From positions 124,001 to 188,000 of the forward strand of contig NZ_FOKI01000003.1 of NCBI RefSeq assembly GCF_900111985.1: a stretch of DNA of 64,000 nucleotides. Reading direction: 5' to 3'. The translations under genes were made by a program, and so were the position numbers. Positions within the stretch are counted from its first letter, which is position 1, and the number at the start of each line of letters is the position of its first letter. Of this stretch, positions 56,035-63,917 are shown piece after piece. Below the pieces are notes generated by a model that saw only the letters and a list, made by a program, of their open reading frames with translations, had not been told where the DNA came from and did no database searches. Source of the stretch: Clostridium frigidicarnis. Lineage in GTDB: Bacteria > Bacillota > Clostridia > Clostridiales > Clostridiaceae.

Positions 56035-56396
56035 ATTCCCATTTCCCTTCTCTTTTAGTCAGATTTTTATGTATTTTATTCTATGGCTAATAGCCTAATT
56101 TTTACGTTAAAAATTAATTTCAATCAAAACTTAATGATTGAAACCATCACATTATTTTTAGATTAATTAAGTCACAAATAATTAATCCTTTATATTTTTT
56201 AATTTTTAAAAGATTAAATTAAACTTGTCAACCTTGTAATTTTGACTTTATTGTCTAAATTACAAATTCTCTTTCACCCTAATATATTTTACCAGTGTTA
56301 ATGCAAAATTACTATGTATTTTTTTATCTATAACTATATTCATTATACCTATGTGATATTAAACCATTTTCATCAATTCATGTTACACAGAACAAA

Positions 56397-56465
56397 GGTG
56401 GCTGCGCCCCTTTTTAATTGACAATTGAGAATTGACGATTGACAATTATTGTTGAAAGTTTATGT
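56397..56465 (+). repeat. Type-B dispersed repeat, left end
   Basis: GTGGCTGCGCCCC, then AATTGACAATTGAGAATTG and ACAATTATTGTTGAAAG; the right part is absent. 56035-56396 holds AT-rich DNA and two weak hairpins. TTATCCACA lies at 56485. Confidence 0.7.
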
Positions 56466-56622
56466 ATTTTAATAGTTATCAAAGTTATCCACAGATTCGA
56501 AATTTTATAATATCCTATACATAAATATAATCTGTTTATACAATTAAAACTTTGCTCAAAGAAGATTATTTTTAACATAATGAAAATATTATGTTAACTC
56601 TTATAAATAATTCAATCTATAA

Positions 56623-56651
56623 TTGACAAACTATCTATTGATGAATATAAT
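56623..56651 (+). promoter_or_regulatory. Perfect sigma-A consensus promoter of the selenoprotein gene
   Basis: TTGACA (56623-56628), 17-bp spacer, TATAAT (56646-56651). Start expected near 56658, next to the operator-like palindrome. The strength suggests repression in the uninduced state. Confidence 0.85.
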
Positions 56652-56662
56652 AGTATAAAAGA

Positions 56663-56677
56663 TACCCCATAGGGGTA
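56663..56677 (+). promoter_or_regulatory. CsoR/CstR-type operator-like palindrome
   Basis: TACCCC-ATA-GGGGTA, a perfect 6-3-6 inverted repeat at the transcription start of the HesB-like gene. CsoR-family repressors (copper CsoR, persulfide CstR) bind ATACCC...GGGTAT sites of this kind. C/G runs like this are otherwise very rare in this DNA. The regulator itself is not in the window. Confidence 0.6.
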
Positions 56678-56701
56678 AACGAATGAAGGGAGATTTTTAC
56701 T

Positions 56702-56989
56702 ATGAATATTTCTATGAATGAATCAACTATAGATGCTTTAAAAAACTCTATGACTTCTAAAAAGAAAGATGCTGCTAGACTAGTTATAAAAGGCTTTGGT
56801 TGAGGTGGCCCATCTTTAGGACTTGTTCTGGATGAACAAAAAGAAAATGATGATGTTGTTGAATCAAATGGAATAAAATTTGTTGCTGACCAAGAATTTT
56901 CATTTATGTTAACTGATGTTGTAGTTAATTTTAAAAAGGGATTATTCGGAAGTAGCTTCTCTGTTTCAAGTAATTCTGGTGGTTGTTAA
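56702..56989 (+). CDS. HesB-like selenoprotein with in-frame UGA (Sec34)
   Basis: 95 residues if UGA 56801-56803 is read as selenocysteine. The frame opens at ATG 56702 (GAAGGGAG upstream), reads DAARLVIKGFG-U34-GGPSLGLVLDEQ, and stays open for 61 codons to TAA 56987, ending SSNSGGC (Cys95). The KGFG-U-GGP block is the known HesB-like selenoprotein motif, with Sec at the place of the first iron-sulfur ligand Cys of A-type carriers (IscA/HesB). A hairpin 19 nt after UGA fits a bacterial SECIS. If not decoded, only 33 residues result. Strong promoter and operator-like site upstream. Role in the family is unclear; a thiol-, sulfur- or metal-linked function is suggested. selA/B/D and the Sec tRNA are not in this window. 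Confidence 0.88.
56823..56839 (+). promoter_or_regulatory. Bacterial SECIS-like hairpin
   Basis: TTGTTC / GAACAA, 6-bp perfect stem with loop TGGAT. The loop starts 26 nt after the UGA and has G at its second position, both within the expected range for bacterial SECIS elements. It lies inside the coding sequence. Confidence 0.7.
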
Positions 56990-57040
56990 TTAGTCGTAAC
57001 CTTATATAATCACTTAAAATGGACAATTAGTTTTTGAGTT

Positions 57041-57096
57041 AGGCACATGAAAAAAATAAACTATCATACTGACTTGTTATTTTTTTGAATGTGCCT
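57041..57096. repeat. Type-A palindromic repeat, standard form
   Basis: 56 bp, AGGCACATGAAAA ... TTTGAATGTGCCT; core ACTATCATACTGACTTG. Follows the selenoprotein gene by about 50 nt. Confidence 0.8.
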
Positions 57097-57115
57097 TAAA
57101 TATAAAGTTAAAAAA

Positions 57116-57151
57116 TAGAGAGATAAAACATTAAGGTGTCTTATCTCTCTA
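57116..57151. terminator. Terminator downstream of the selenoprotein gene
   Basis: TAGAGAGATAA / TTATCTCTCTA, 11 bp, 14-nt loop, then TTTTTATA. A-rich left side also allows the reverse direction. 57152-57330 holds nothing visible. Confidence 0.75.
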
Positions 57152-57330
57152 TTTTTATACACTTATAAATTTTATTTATATATCAATGAAAGCTCCAAAC
57201 TTAATATTAAAATACCCATTATGTCTTATCAACTTATAGGTATAATACTAACAATTAAAGCTTATATTTATTAGGTTTATCGTAAAATAGTTTGCTCTAA
57301 CTAATAATTAACTTAACTTAAGTTAAATTG

Positions 57331-57942
57331 TTATTGATCTTCAGACTTAAACTCTTCGTTATAGTCTTTAACCACCTTTTGAACTAATTTTTTAATAACA
57401 CTTGCTTGTGCTATTAAAGACATCACTATTATAAATGTTCTTATTCTTACCTTATCTTTATCCTCAAGATTAAGCTCTTCTATAATTTGTTCTAATTTCC
57501 CATTATCACATAATGGAGTTGCCAAGAATGAATCTAAACTATCTCTTTGTACATCAGCAAATATTTTATATGCTGATTCCCATTCTAGTATGTCATCTTC
57601 TCTATCATTAATGTCATTAAAAGCTAATCTAAACACCTTTTTAATTTCTTCTGCTGTAAGTAAAGGTCTCATATAGCTTAATAAAACTAACTGTATTAAA
57701 TGAATTTTTGTATAACCTCTCTTTTTACCATCCTCTGGCTTGGATATTACGTCACTCTTTATATAGTTTTGAACTATATTATTAGTATACTTCTCTTCAG
57801 TAAATTTATCATTTAAATAATCTATAACTTGTGATAAAAACAAATCATATTTAGGTAATTCATCATATGATACAGCATTGTTTTTTGACATTTCCGAAGC
57901 TAAATTCATAACATAATCCATATCAAACTTTATATCACTCAT
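57331..57942 (-). CDS. DUF1836 family protein
   Basis: 203 residues. The central block YTNNIVQNYIKSDVISKPED, then GKKRGYTKIHLIQLVLLSYM and RPLLTAEEIKKVFRLAFNDI is the DUF1836 pattern, an HTH-containing family of unknown function in Firmicutes. A hydrophobic helix near the end (FIIVMSLIAQASVIKKLV) could be amphipathic. GGAGGTGACTT precedes ATG. Stand-alone gene. Confidence 0.85.
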   Translation of the reverse strand: MSDIKFDMDYVMNLASEMSKNNAVSYDELPKYDLFLSQVIDYLNDKFTEEKYTNNIVQNYIKSDVISKPEDGKKRGYTKIHLIQLVLLSYMRPLLTAEEIKKVFRLAFNDINDREDDILEWESAYKIFADVQRDSLDSFLATPLCDNGKLEQIIEELNLEDKDKVRIRTFIIVMSLIAQASVIKKLVQKVVKDYNEEFKSEDQ

Positions 57943-58181
57943 TTAAGTCACCTCCTAACATATTAAAGTTTCTTATTCTACAATATAATTATAAGTTATT
58001 GCAAACCGCATTACAAGTTATTTTTTTTTATATTATAGGACCTTATTCATCTTATTAATTTTGACTAAAGCACCTATTTATATACATATTATAGTATATG
58101 GATTAATTGAATTTATCAATTATTTTTTTTAAAAACAAAATTTAATTACAAATGTCTACTGTTTTTTGAGAATTATCAACA

Positions 58182-58206
58182 TTATCCACAATTACCCTGT
58201 GGATAA
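58182..58206. promoter_or_regulatory. Inverted pair of consensus DnaA boxes
   Basis: TTATCCACA (58182-58190), 7-nt spacer ATTACCC, TGTGGATAA (58198-58206). Both match the DnaA 9-mer exactly. They lie in the 735-base gap between the DUF1836 gene and abrB, which otherwise is AT-rich without genes. DnaA binding is inferred. Confidence 0.45.
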
Positions 58207-58512
58207 GTTGTTAGTATATTGTGAATTATTATTTTTCACCAAATTGATGCATAAATCATATTATATTACAAAGAGTAATTTTTTTACCTTAATATGTATA
58301 TTTTAAGAAAATCTGAACAAAATATAAATATAGTAAAATATAATAGTCTTTTGATTTTCGACATTAATAAATATACAGCCAAAAAATTACTTTTTTTATT
58401 TAAGTTAATTTTTGTATAATTTTTCAAATTTACTTTCATTATTGTTATGTTTCTTGTTGGATACTTGATTTATAAGCATTTTGTTAACATTAAATGAATT
58501 CAAAATAATGTA

Positions 58513-58541
58513 TTGACTTTTCAATAATATGGTAGTATATT
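58513..58541 (+). promoter_or_regulatory. Promoter of abrB
   Basis: TTGACT, 17-bp spacer, TATATT. Transcription would begin near 58548, leaving a leader of about 130 nt before ATG 58678. Confidence 0.7.
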
Positions 58542-58677
58542 ATCTATTAGATGGAATTTAGTAAGAAATTTGTAATTCGAACTATTTTTTATCTAGTTAA
58601 ATTTTGACTGATTATTACATTTAAAGTGTAATTTATTAATTCGATGTCGAAAGATGTATATAAGGAGGAACAAATTT

Positions 58678-58923
58678 ATGAAATCAACAGGTGTAGTAAG
58701 AAGAGTAGATGAATTAGGAAGAATAGTTATTCCTATAGAATTAAGAAGAACTCTAGATATTGCTGAGAAAGATGCTCTAGAAATATATGTAGATGGTGAG
58801 CAAATAATATTAAAGAAATATGAGCCAGCTTGTATTTTCTGTGGAGATGCTAGAGACGTTGTAAACTATAGAGGCAAGAACATTTGTAAAAACTGTTTAG
58901 CTGAAATGAAAAAAGAAAAATAA
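58678..58923 (+). CDS. abrB: AbrB-family transition-state regulator
   Basis: 81 residues from ATG 58678, chosen for AAGGAGG 8 nt upstream. The N-terminal swapped-hairpin DNA-binding domain is clear: VVRRVDELGRIVIPIELRRT, then ILKKYEPA. The C-terminal half has two CxxC pairs (CIFCGDA ... CKNCLAEM) as in clostridial and bacillar AbrB. It represses stationary-phase and sporulation genes during growth in Bacillus subtilis. Neighbours rsmI and trmN6 are kept near abrB in B. subtilis too. Terminator at 58941. Confidence 0.93.
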   Translation: MKSTGVVRRVDELGRIVIPIELRRTLDIAEKDALEIYVDGEQIILKKYEPACIFCGDARDVVNYRGKNICKNCLAEMKKEK

Positions 58924-58940
58924 AACAAATTAAATATAAG

Positions 58941-58968
58941 AAATGCTATAGAATTTTCTATAGCATTT
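58941..58968 (+). terminator. Terminator of abrB
   Basis: AAATGCTATAG / CTATAGCATTT around AATTTT, then TTTATTTG. 58969-59220 is AT-rich with nothing else seen. Confidence 0.9.
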
Positions 58969-59220
58969 TTTATTTGCCTTAACAATTTCCAATTATAATT
59001 ATTGTATTATTTTTTTAAAAAAATTTGTATTTTTTCCCTTATTATTATGTTCAATTTTTTTTAACTTACATTTAACTTTACTTTTTTTTCTATTAAAACG
59101 TTACACATCAAATAAAATATTCTTAAAAAAACATATATTTGTAAATACAATAACTTCCATTACTTTTTTATCCAATTTTTTGTATAATTTTTAAACACTT
59201 TTTCATATTCTTTATATTCT

Positions 59221-60060
59221 TTACAATTCTAATGAATATTTATACACTTCTGATTTAGGAATACCTCTTTCTTTTGCCACAAGCTTCATGGAATCTTTTT
59301 TACTATTTCCCTCACCCATGTACTTAAGTATATGTTCTTCTATTGATAAGTTTTCCCATGTTTTCATAGCTTCTTCCATAATTTCTTCATCTGTTTTACC
59401 TTCAATGACTAAAACATACTCACCCCTTGGATTTTTTTCATTATAATGTTCTATAATTTCACTTAAGGTTCCCCTTATTATTTCTTCATGCATTTTTGTG
59501 AGTTCTCTGCATATAGCTATCTTTCTATCTCCAAGACTTTCTAGTATGAAATTCAGTGTATTTAAAAGTCTATGAGGTGCTTCATAGAATATTAATGTTT
59601 CCTTACAATTTTTAATCTCTTCCATAAATGGTTTTCTTTCTTTATTCTCTCTTGGTATAAATCCTCTAAACAAAAACTTTGTTGTATCTAATCCTGAGTA
59701 AACCAAAGCCGTTGTTGTTGCCGTTGCTCCTGGCAATACTTCAAAATCCAAATTTTCCTCTATACACTTTTTAACGATTACACTACCTGGATCTGATATT
59801 CCAGGAGTTCCTGCATCTGTAACAAGTGCAATAATCTTATTTTCTCTTAGCTTTTCAATTATATTATCTGATTTTCCCTGTTCATTATGTTGATGATAAC
59901 TTAACATAGGTTTTCTTATTTCAAAGTGATTTAAAAGCTTTAAACTTTGTCTTGTATCTTCTGCTGCAACTAAATCACATTGTTTTAATACCTCAAGCGC
60001 CCTTAAAGTTATGTCTTTTAAATTTCCTATTGGTGTTGGAACTAAATATAATTTTCCCAT
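59221..60060 (-). CDS. rsmI: 16S rRNA 2'-O-methyltransferase RsmI
   Basis: 279 residues of the tetrapyrrole-methylase fold: LYLVPTPIGNLKDITLRALE at the start, AEDTRQSLKLL, VTDAGTPGISDPG, LPGATATTTALVYSGL, and the C-terminal helical domain. Methylates the 2'-OH of C1402 in 16S rRNA using S-adenosylmethionine. GGAGGCGG before ATG. It follows trmN6 by 15 nt in one operon, as yabB-yabC do in B. subtilis. Confidence 0.95.
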   Translation of the reverse strand: MGKLYLVPTPIGNLKDITLRALEVLKQCDLVAAEDTRQSLKLLNHFEIRKPMLSYHQHNEQGKSDNIIEKLRENKIIALVTDAGTPGISDPGSVIVKKCIEENLDFEVLPGATATTTALVYSGLDTTKFLFRGFIPRENKERKPFMEEIKNCKETLIFYEAPHRLLNTLNFILESLGDRKIAICRELTKMHEEIIRGTLSEIIEHYNEKNPRGEYVLVIEGKTDEEIMEEAMKTWENLSIEEHILKYMGEGNSKKDSMKLVAKERGIPKSEVYKYSLEL

Positions 60061-60075
60061 ATTCTTTCCGCCTCC

Positions 60076-60816
60076 TTACTTATCTCTACCGTATATCTTA
60101 TCTATTTCCTCTGTAAAGCCACCTTCATCATTATAAACATATAAAGGTGGTTCAAATTTTAAGAAAGCCCCTCCATCTCTCTGTCCTTCTATAAGAACTA
60201 TGTTAGGAGCCTTTTTACTGTTTGGATGTATCATCTTTATAACTTTTGGTTCTATTTTATGTTTTCTCATAATACACAGAATATCTGCAAGCCTTTCTGG
60301 CCTATGTATCATATAAAACCTTCCATTGTCCTTTAAAAGTACTCTAGCGGCTATTATAACGTCTTCTAAAGTACAACACACTTCGTGTCGAGCTATGGCT
60401 AATTTGTCATTAGGATTTACTATACCATTATTACAAAGCTTATATGGAGGGTTTACTGTAACTACATTAGCCTTTTCCATAGACTTTAAAAGCTTTATAT
60501 CCTTTAAATCCCCATGTATAAAGTTCATTCTGTCTTCTAAATTGTTTAATTTTACACTTCTATTTGCCATTTCAACAAATTCTTCTTGTATTTCAATCCC
60601 TGTTATAGTAGCTGCTTCCGTTTTGCCCGCAACTATAAAAGGTACTATACCTGTACCTGTACACAAATCTATTACTCTCATATTTTTCTTTATCTTAGGA
60701 AAATTTGCTAAAAGCACAGCATCAATCCCAAATCTAAATGCATTTTCTTTTTGTATTATTTTAATTCCCTTTAGCTGTAAATCATCTAAAGTTTCATCTT
60801 TATTTAAAAGATCCAT
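60076..60816 (-). CDS. tRNA1(Val) adenine-37 N6-methyltransferase-like protein (YabB/TrmN6)
   Basis: 246 residues, class I methyltransferase. Motifs: FGIDAVLLANFPKI, VIDLCTGTGIVPFIVAGKT (SAM binding), and VTVNPPYKL, the NPPY catalytic motif of N6-adenine methyltransferases. GGAGAAAACATAA before ATG. First gene of the operon with rsmI. A half type-A repeat (60830) ends right at its ribosome site. Confidence 0.9.
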   Translation of the reverse strand: MDLLNKDETLDDLQLKGIKIIQKENAFRFGIDAVLLANFPKIKKNMRVIDLCTGTGIVPFIVAGKTEAATITGIEIQEEFVEMANRSVKLNNLEDRMNFIHGDLKDIKLLKSMEKANVVTVNPPYKLCNNGIVNPNDKLAIARHEVCCTLEDVIIAARVLLKDNGRFYMIHRPERLADILCIMRKHKIEPKVIKMIHPNSKKAPNIVLIEGQRDGGAFLKFEPPLYVYNDEGGFTEEIDKIYGRDK

Positions 60817-60829
60817 TTATGTTTTCTCC

Positions 60830-60852
60830 TTGTTATTTTTTTGAATGTGCCT
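60830..60852. repeat. Type-A repeat, half copy in the trmN6 leader
   Basis: CTTGTTATTTTTTTGAATGTG then CCT. The left arm is missing. 60853-61048 has only heptamer-like remnants of type-B repeat. Confidence 0.65.
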
Positions 60853-61048
60853 AATTTACTATATTTAATTATAACCATTACATGTTAATTGTCAATTAGG
60901 AGAATCTTACAATTCATAAGCTTTTCAAATGAGAATTGATAAATAGTAAATTAAAGTTCATAAGCTTATGCAAGTGATAAATTTAAGTTAATATGATTTA
61001 TGAGTGATAATCTTAGCTGAGTGCTAAATGACAAGTTGCGTTGAATTT

Positions 61049-61540
61049 TTACAATACAGTATACTTGTGAAACCAATGGTTTAATTTTAACTTGTATATC
61101 ATAGGGGTAAAAGGTATTCCATCTATAACTTGTTCTGTTCCTATTTCTTTAAAACCAAGCCTATGATAAACTTCTATTAAATATGGTGGTGACTTAACTG
61201 TAATCACTTTAAAATGATTATCTTTACAATTCTTTAAAGCAATTTCAAATAAACTAGTCTCTATATGTTTTCTTTGATATTCTTTTTTTACAAACAGCAT
61301 ACAAATTTGATTAATATGTTTCATTGCAATAATTCCTACCAATTCATTATTGTCATAGTATCCCCAAAAGGTCAAAGAACCTCTATTACATATTGTTATT
61401 ATAGAATCATAATCTATGGATTCTTTAAACTTCTTTATTCCTTCTGTCGAATAATCAATTGATCCAAACTCTTGAAAAACAATCCATACTAAATCAATAG
61501 CCTCCTTTATGTGACTTTGTTGTAATTTAATTATTTTCAT
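61049..61540 (-). CDS. GNAT family N-acetyltransferase
   Basis: 163 residues from ATG 61540, chosen for GAAGGTG 6 nt upstream (57 nt of open frame further up lacks a site). The GNAT fold is visible: IKLQQSHIKEAIDLVWIVFQ, GYYDNNELVGIIAMKH, LFVKKEYQRKHIETSLFEIA (acetyl-CoA loop, Q-R-K-H-I-E in place of Q-R-x-G-x-G), then YHRLGFKEIGTEQ. Substrate unknown. The acetyl-CoA loop lacks the usual glycines. Confidence 0.82.
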   Translation of the reverse strand: MKIIKLQQSHIKEAIDLVWIVFQEFGSIDYSTEGIKKFKESIDYDSIITICNRGSLTFWGYYDNNELVGIIAMKHINQICMLFVKKEYQRKHIETSLFEIALKNCKDNHFKVITVKSPPYLIEVYHRLGFKEIGTEQVIDGIPFTPMIYKLKLNHWFHKYTVL

Positions 61541-61598
61541 AATACACCTTCTTTCAAAATTTACATAACTATTCTTATACTTTCCTTTTAATAGCAAA

Positions 61599-61806
61599 AG
61601 TGGCTAGACCACTTTTTAAGCGACAAGTTTAGAGTGCCAAGTAAAATTTCATCCTTAACTTACACTTGTCACTGATTAAAAACCTCTTTAACACTAGGTT
61701 TTGTCAGCATTTTATTTTTAAAATTTTTATACTTTCATGTGGTGGCTACGCCACATTATAATTGAGAATTGACAGTTGTTGTTTTATAAAAAAAATTCAT
61801 AATTCC
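61599..61806 (+). repeat. Two type-B repeat fragments
   Basis: 61599-61672: GTGGCTAGACCACTTTTTAAG, GCGACAAGTTTAGAG. 61738-61792: GTGGTGGCTACGCCACATT, AATTGAGAATTGACAG, TTGTTGTTTT. Both open with the GTGG..CCAC hairpin. 61541-61938 holds no gene. Confidence 0.65.
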
Positions 61807-61821
61807 ATCCACGTACAAAAA

Positions 61822-61850
61822 AGGTTATGTAAGATAATCTTACATAACCT
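61822..61850 (-). terminator. Terminator of the NlpC/P60 gene
   Basis: AGGTTATGTAAGA / TCTTACATAACCT, 13 bp with loop TAA; TTTTTTG on the minus strand. Confidence 0.9.
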
Positions 61851-61938
61851 TCTTTATAAATCCAACCTGAAATATTTATGCTTTTTTCAAGTATATTCTA
61901 TTTCAGCCAATATTTTTTAATTTTTCAAGACATTTTTA

Positions 61939-63219
61939 TTAAAGTATTCTTCTAACCGCCGCTAAGTCACTTCTTGATGATAATGAAGATACCTTAACAA
62001 CATCGCCTGTTTGTGGTGCATGAATGTATTGTCCATTTCCTACGTATATTCCAACGTGATGTGGTGAACTTGCACTTCCAAAGAATACAAGGTCTCCTGC
62101 TTGAGCTTGTGATATTGGAATTGATGTTCCTTCATTTACTTGTGTGAAAGTTGTTCTTGATAAGCCAACACCAATTCTTCCATATACATATTGAGTGAAT
62201 CCTGAACAATCAAATGTGTTTGGTCCAGTAGCTCCATATACATATGGTTTTCCTTGTAAGCTATATGCTATTGATAATAATTGAGAAACACTTCCTGATC
62301 CTACTTGTCCACCACCTGATGGATAGTTTGTGCTACCACCACCTGATGAGTTATTTACACTACCACCTCTATCTACTGATGATGCTTTTGCTGCTTCTTT
62401 TGAATCTATTGAAGTTTTAGCTTTCTCTATTAAATCAACAACCTCGCTCTCTATAACCTTAACTTGTTGTCTTATTTCTCTTAAAGAATCTTTTGCCGCT
62501 GTTAAATCTGCTATTGAACTATTAGAGTTCTCTATTACTTCCTTTGGATATTGTATCATTGTTCTTTCTTTAGAAGCTAAGTCAACTTTTATGTTCTTAC
62601 TAACTTCAGCAGCTTGGTCTACTAATTCTTTTTGTTTGCTCTTTTGAGAATTTAATTCGTCAAGCTTAGTTTGAGTTTCTGCCTTTAAAGCTTGAACTTT
62701 TTCTAATTCTGCATTCATCGCAGTTTTTTTACTATTTAATTCTTCTTTTTTAGCTTTAATTTCATCCATCATCTCTTTATCCATACCCATTAACTTACCA
62801 ACGGCTTGTACATTCGTTGCTAAATCTGAGAAGTTTGTAGAGCTTAAAATAATCTCTACATATCCTGGATTTCCACTCTTATATATAGCTCTCATTCTTT
62901 CGCCGTATAAGTTTTCTTTTTCTTCTAAATCCTTTTGAAGAGTTGTCATTTCATCTTCAAGTGACTTTATGTTATTTTCTTTGCTTTTTATTTCTGTATT
63001 ATTACTAGCTATGTCAGCATCTAATTTTTGAGCTTGTCCTTGAAGTTCTTGTAATTTTTGATTTAATACATTTAATTTATCTTCAGCATCTTTATACTCA
63101 GATTGCTTTTGTTCTATTTGTTCCTTTTGTTCGCTTGTTACAGGCGACGCAAATGCTATTATGCTTGTATTAAAAGCCATTGCACCAGCTAATATAGCTG
63201 CTATAATCTTTTTATTCAT
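61939..63219 (-). CDS. Secreted NlpC/P60 peptidoglycan endopeptidase with coiled coil
   Basis: 426 residues. Signal peptide (cut near AFA-SPV), a long coiled coil (about 28-255, EQKEQIEQKQSEYKDAEDKL), a Gly/Ser linker (GGSVNNSSGGGSTNYPSGGG), and a C-terminal NlpC/P60 domain with catalytic Cys338 (FDCSGFTQYVYG), HHVGIYVGNGQYIHAP and GDLVFFG. The plan matches CwlO/PcsB-type D,L-endopeptidases, which cut between D-Glu and the diamino acid and are often gated by FtsEX through the coiled coil. Start ATG; GAGGTG upstream. Terminator at 61822. Confidence 0.92.
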   Translation of the reverse strand: MNKKIIAAILAGAMAFNTSIIAFASPVTSEQKEQIEQKQSEYKDAEDKLNVLNQKLQELQGQAQKLDADIASNNTEIKSKENNIKSLEDEMTTLQKDLEEKENLYGERMRAIYKSGNPGYVEIILSSTNFSDLATNVQAVGKLMGMDKEMMDEIKAKKEELNSKKTAMNAELEKVQALKAETQTKLDELNSQKSKQKELVDQAAEVSKNIKVDLASKERTMIQYPKEVIENSNSSIADLTAAKDSLREIRQQVKVIESEVVDLIEKAKTSIDSKEAAKASSVDRGGSVNNSSGGGSTNYPSGGGQVGSGSVSQLLSIAYSLQGKPYVYGATGPNTFDCSGFTQYVYGRIGVGLSRTTFTQVNEGTSIPISQAQAGDLVFFGSASSPHHVGIYVGNGQYIHAPQTGDVVKVSSLSSRSDLAAVRRIL

Positions 63220-63536
63220 ATTTACACCTCAATAATAATTAATTCTTAAATATAATCAATTTTGAATTTTTGTCATCTTAAATATTTCTTAATCATTATA
63301 TCATTATCTCTTTGTGCTTACAATGTTAATATGCTCCATTCTTTAATGGTTCTGCAACTTTTTTGTAAACAATTCATAAAATTATATCTTTAATTTTTTC
63401 ACATTTTGAATTTTAAATTTGTAATTAAATTCAATTTAATATTATGCACTAAATATTTGCTTTATATTTTATACAATCATTTTTACTATTTAAGATTTTA
63501 ATTTACGTGTTTTAATTTTAAAACTTATTTTATATT

Positions 63537-63583
63537 AGGCACATGAAAGAAATTAACAAGTCAAAGATGGCATGTAATATTTT
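63537..63583. repeat. Type-A repeat, left half
   Basis: AGGCACATGAAAG, then AATTAACAAGTCAAAGATGG; the right end is not preserved. 63220-63536 is AT-rich with no gene. Confidence 0.6.
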
Positions 63584-63595
63584 GTGTCAGAGAAC

Positions 63596-63765
63596 AAAAA
63601 TCTACACCCTTTTTTAATTGACAATTGAGAATTGATGATTGACGATTATTGTTGAAAGTCACAGATTTTCTCTAAGTTATATTTTTTAAATTTTAAAATC
63701 TTCCTTAGAAGATTTCTCCACAACTTGTAACTTGTAACTCATAACTTGTCACTCATTAAAGTTTT
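63596..63765 (+). repeat. Type-B dispersed repeat, full copy
   Basis: AATCTACACCC left end, AATTGACAATTGAGAATTG, GAAAGTCACAGATTTTC, CTTCCTTAGAAGATTTCTCC, CTTGTAACTTGTAACTC. Confidence 0.75.
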
Positions 63766-63917
63766 CTCAATTAACTTAGACACATGAACCCTAGAAAATA
63801 TATATCATAGAAACTATATTAGAAATTTTTTAGCTTTTAAATTCCCTAAAAATGTCTTATAATAGTATTAATTCAAAATTTTATAAAATATTGGTTATAA
63901 CATAAGGGGTGTTGTTT

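Noticed and set aside
56035-56396. M-box riboswitch upstream of mgtE
   Set aside because: Only AT-rich DNA and two short hairpins; no M-box-like conserved blocks.
56801-56803. TGA as an ordinary stop, making a nonsense-mutated pseudogene
   Set aside because: The context KGFG-x-GGP, the SECIS-like hairpin and the intact downstream frame fit selenocysteine better.
8442-63765. CRISPR arrays
   Set aside because: The repeats are dispersed singly at gene borders, vary in length and have no regular spacers or cas genes.
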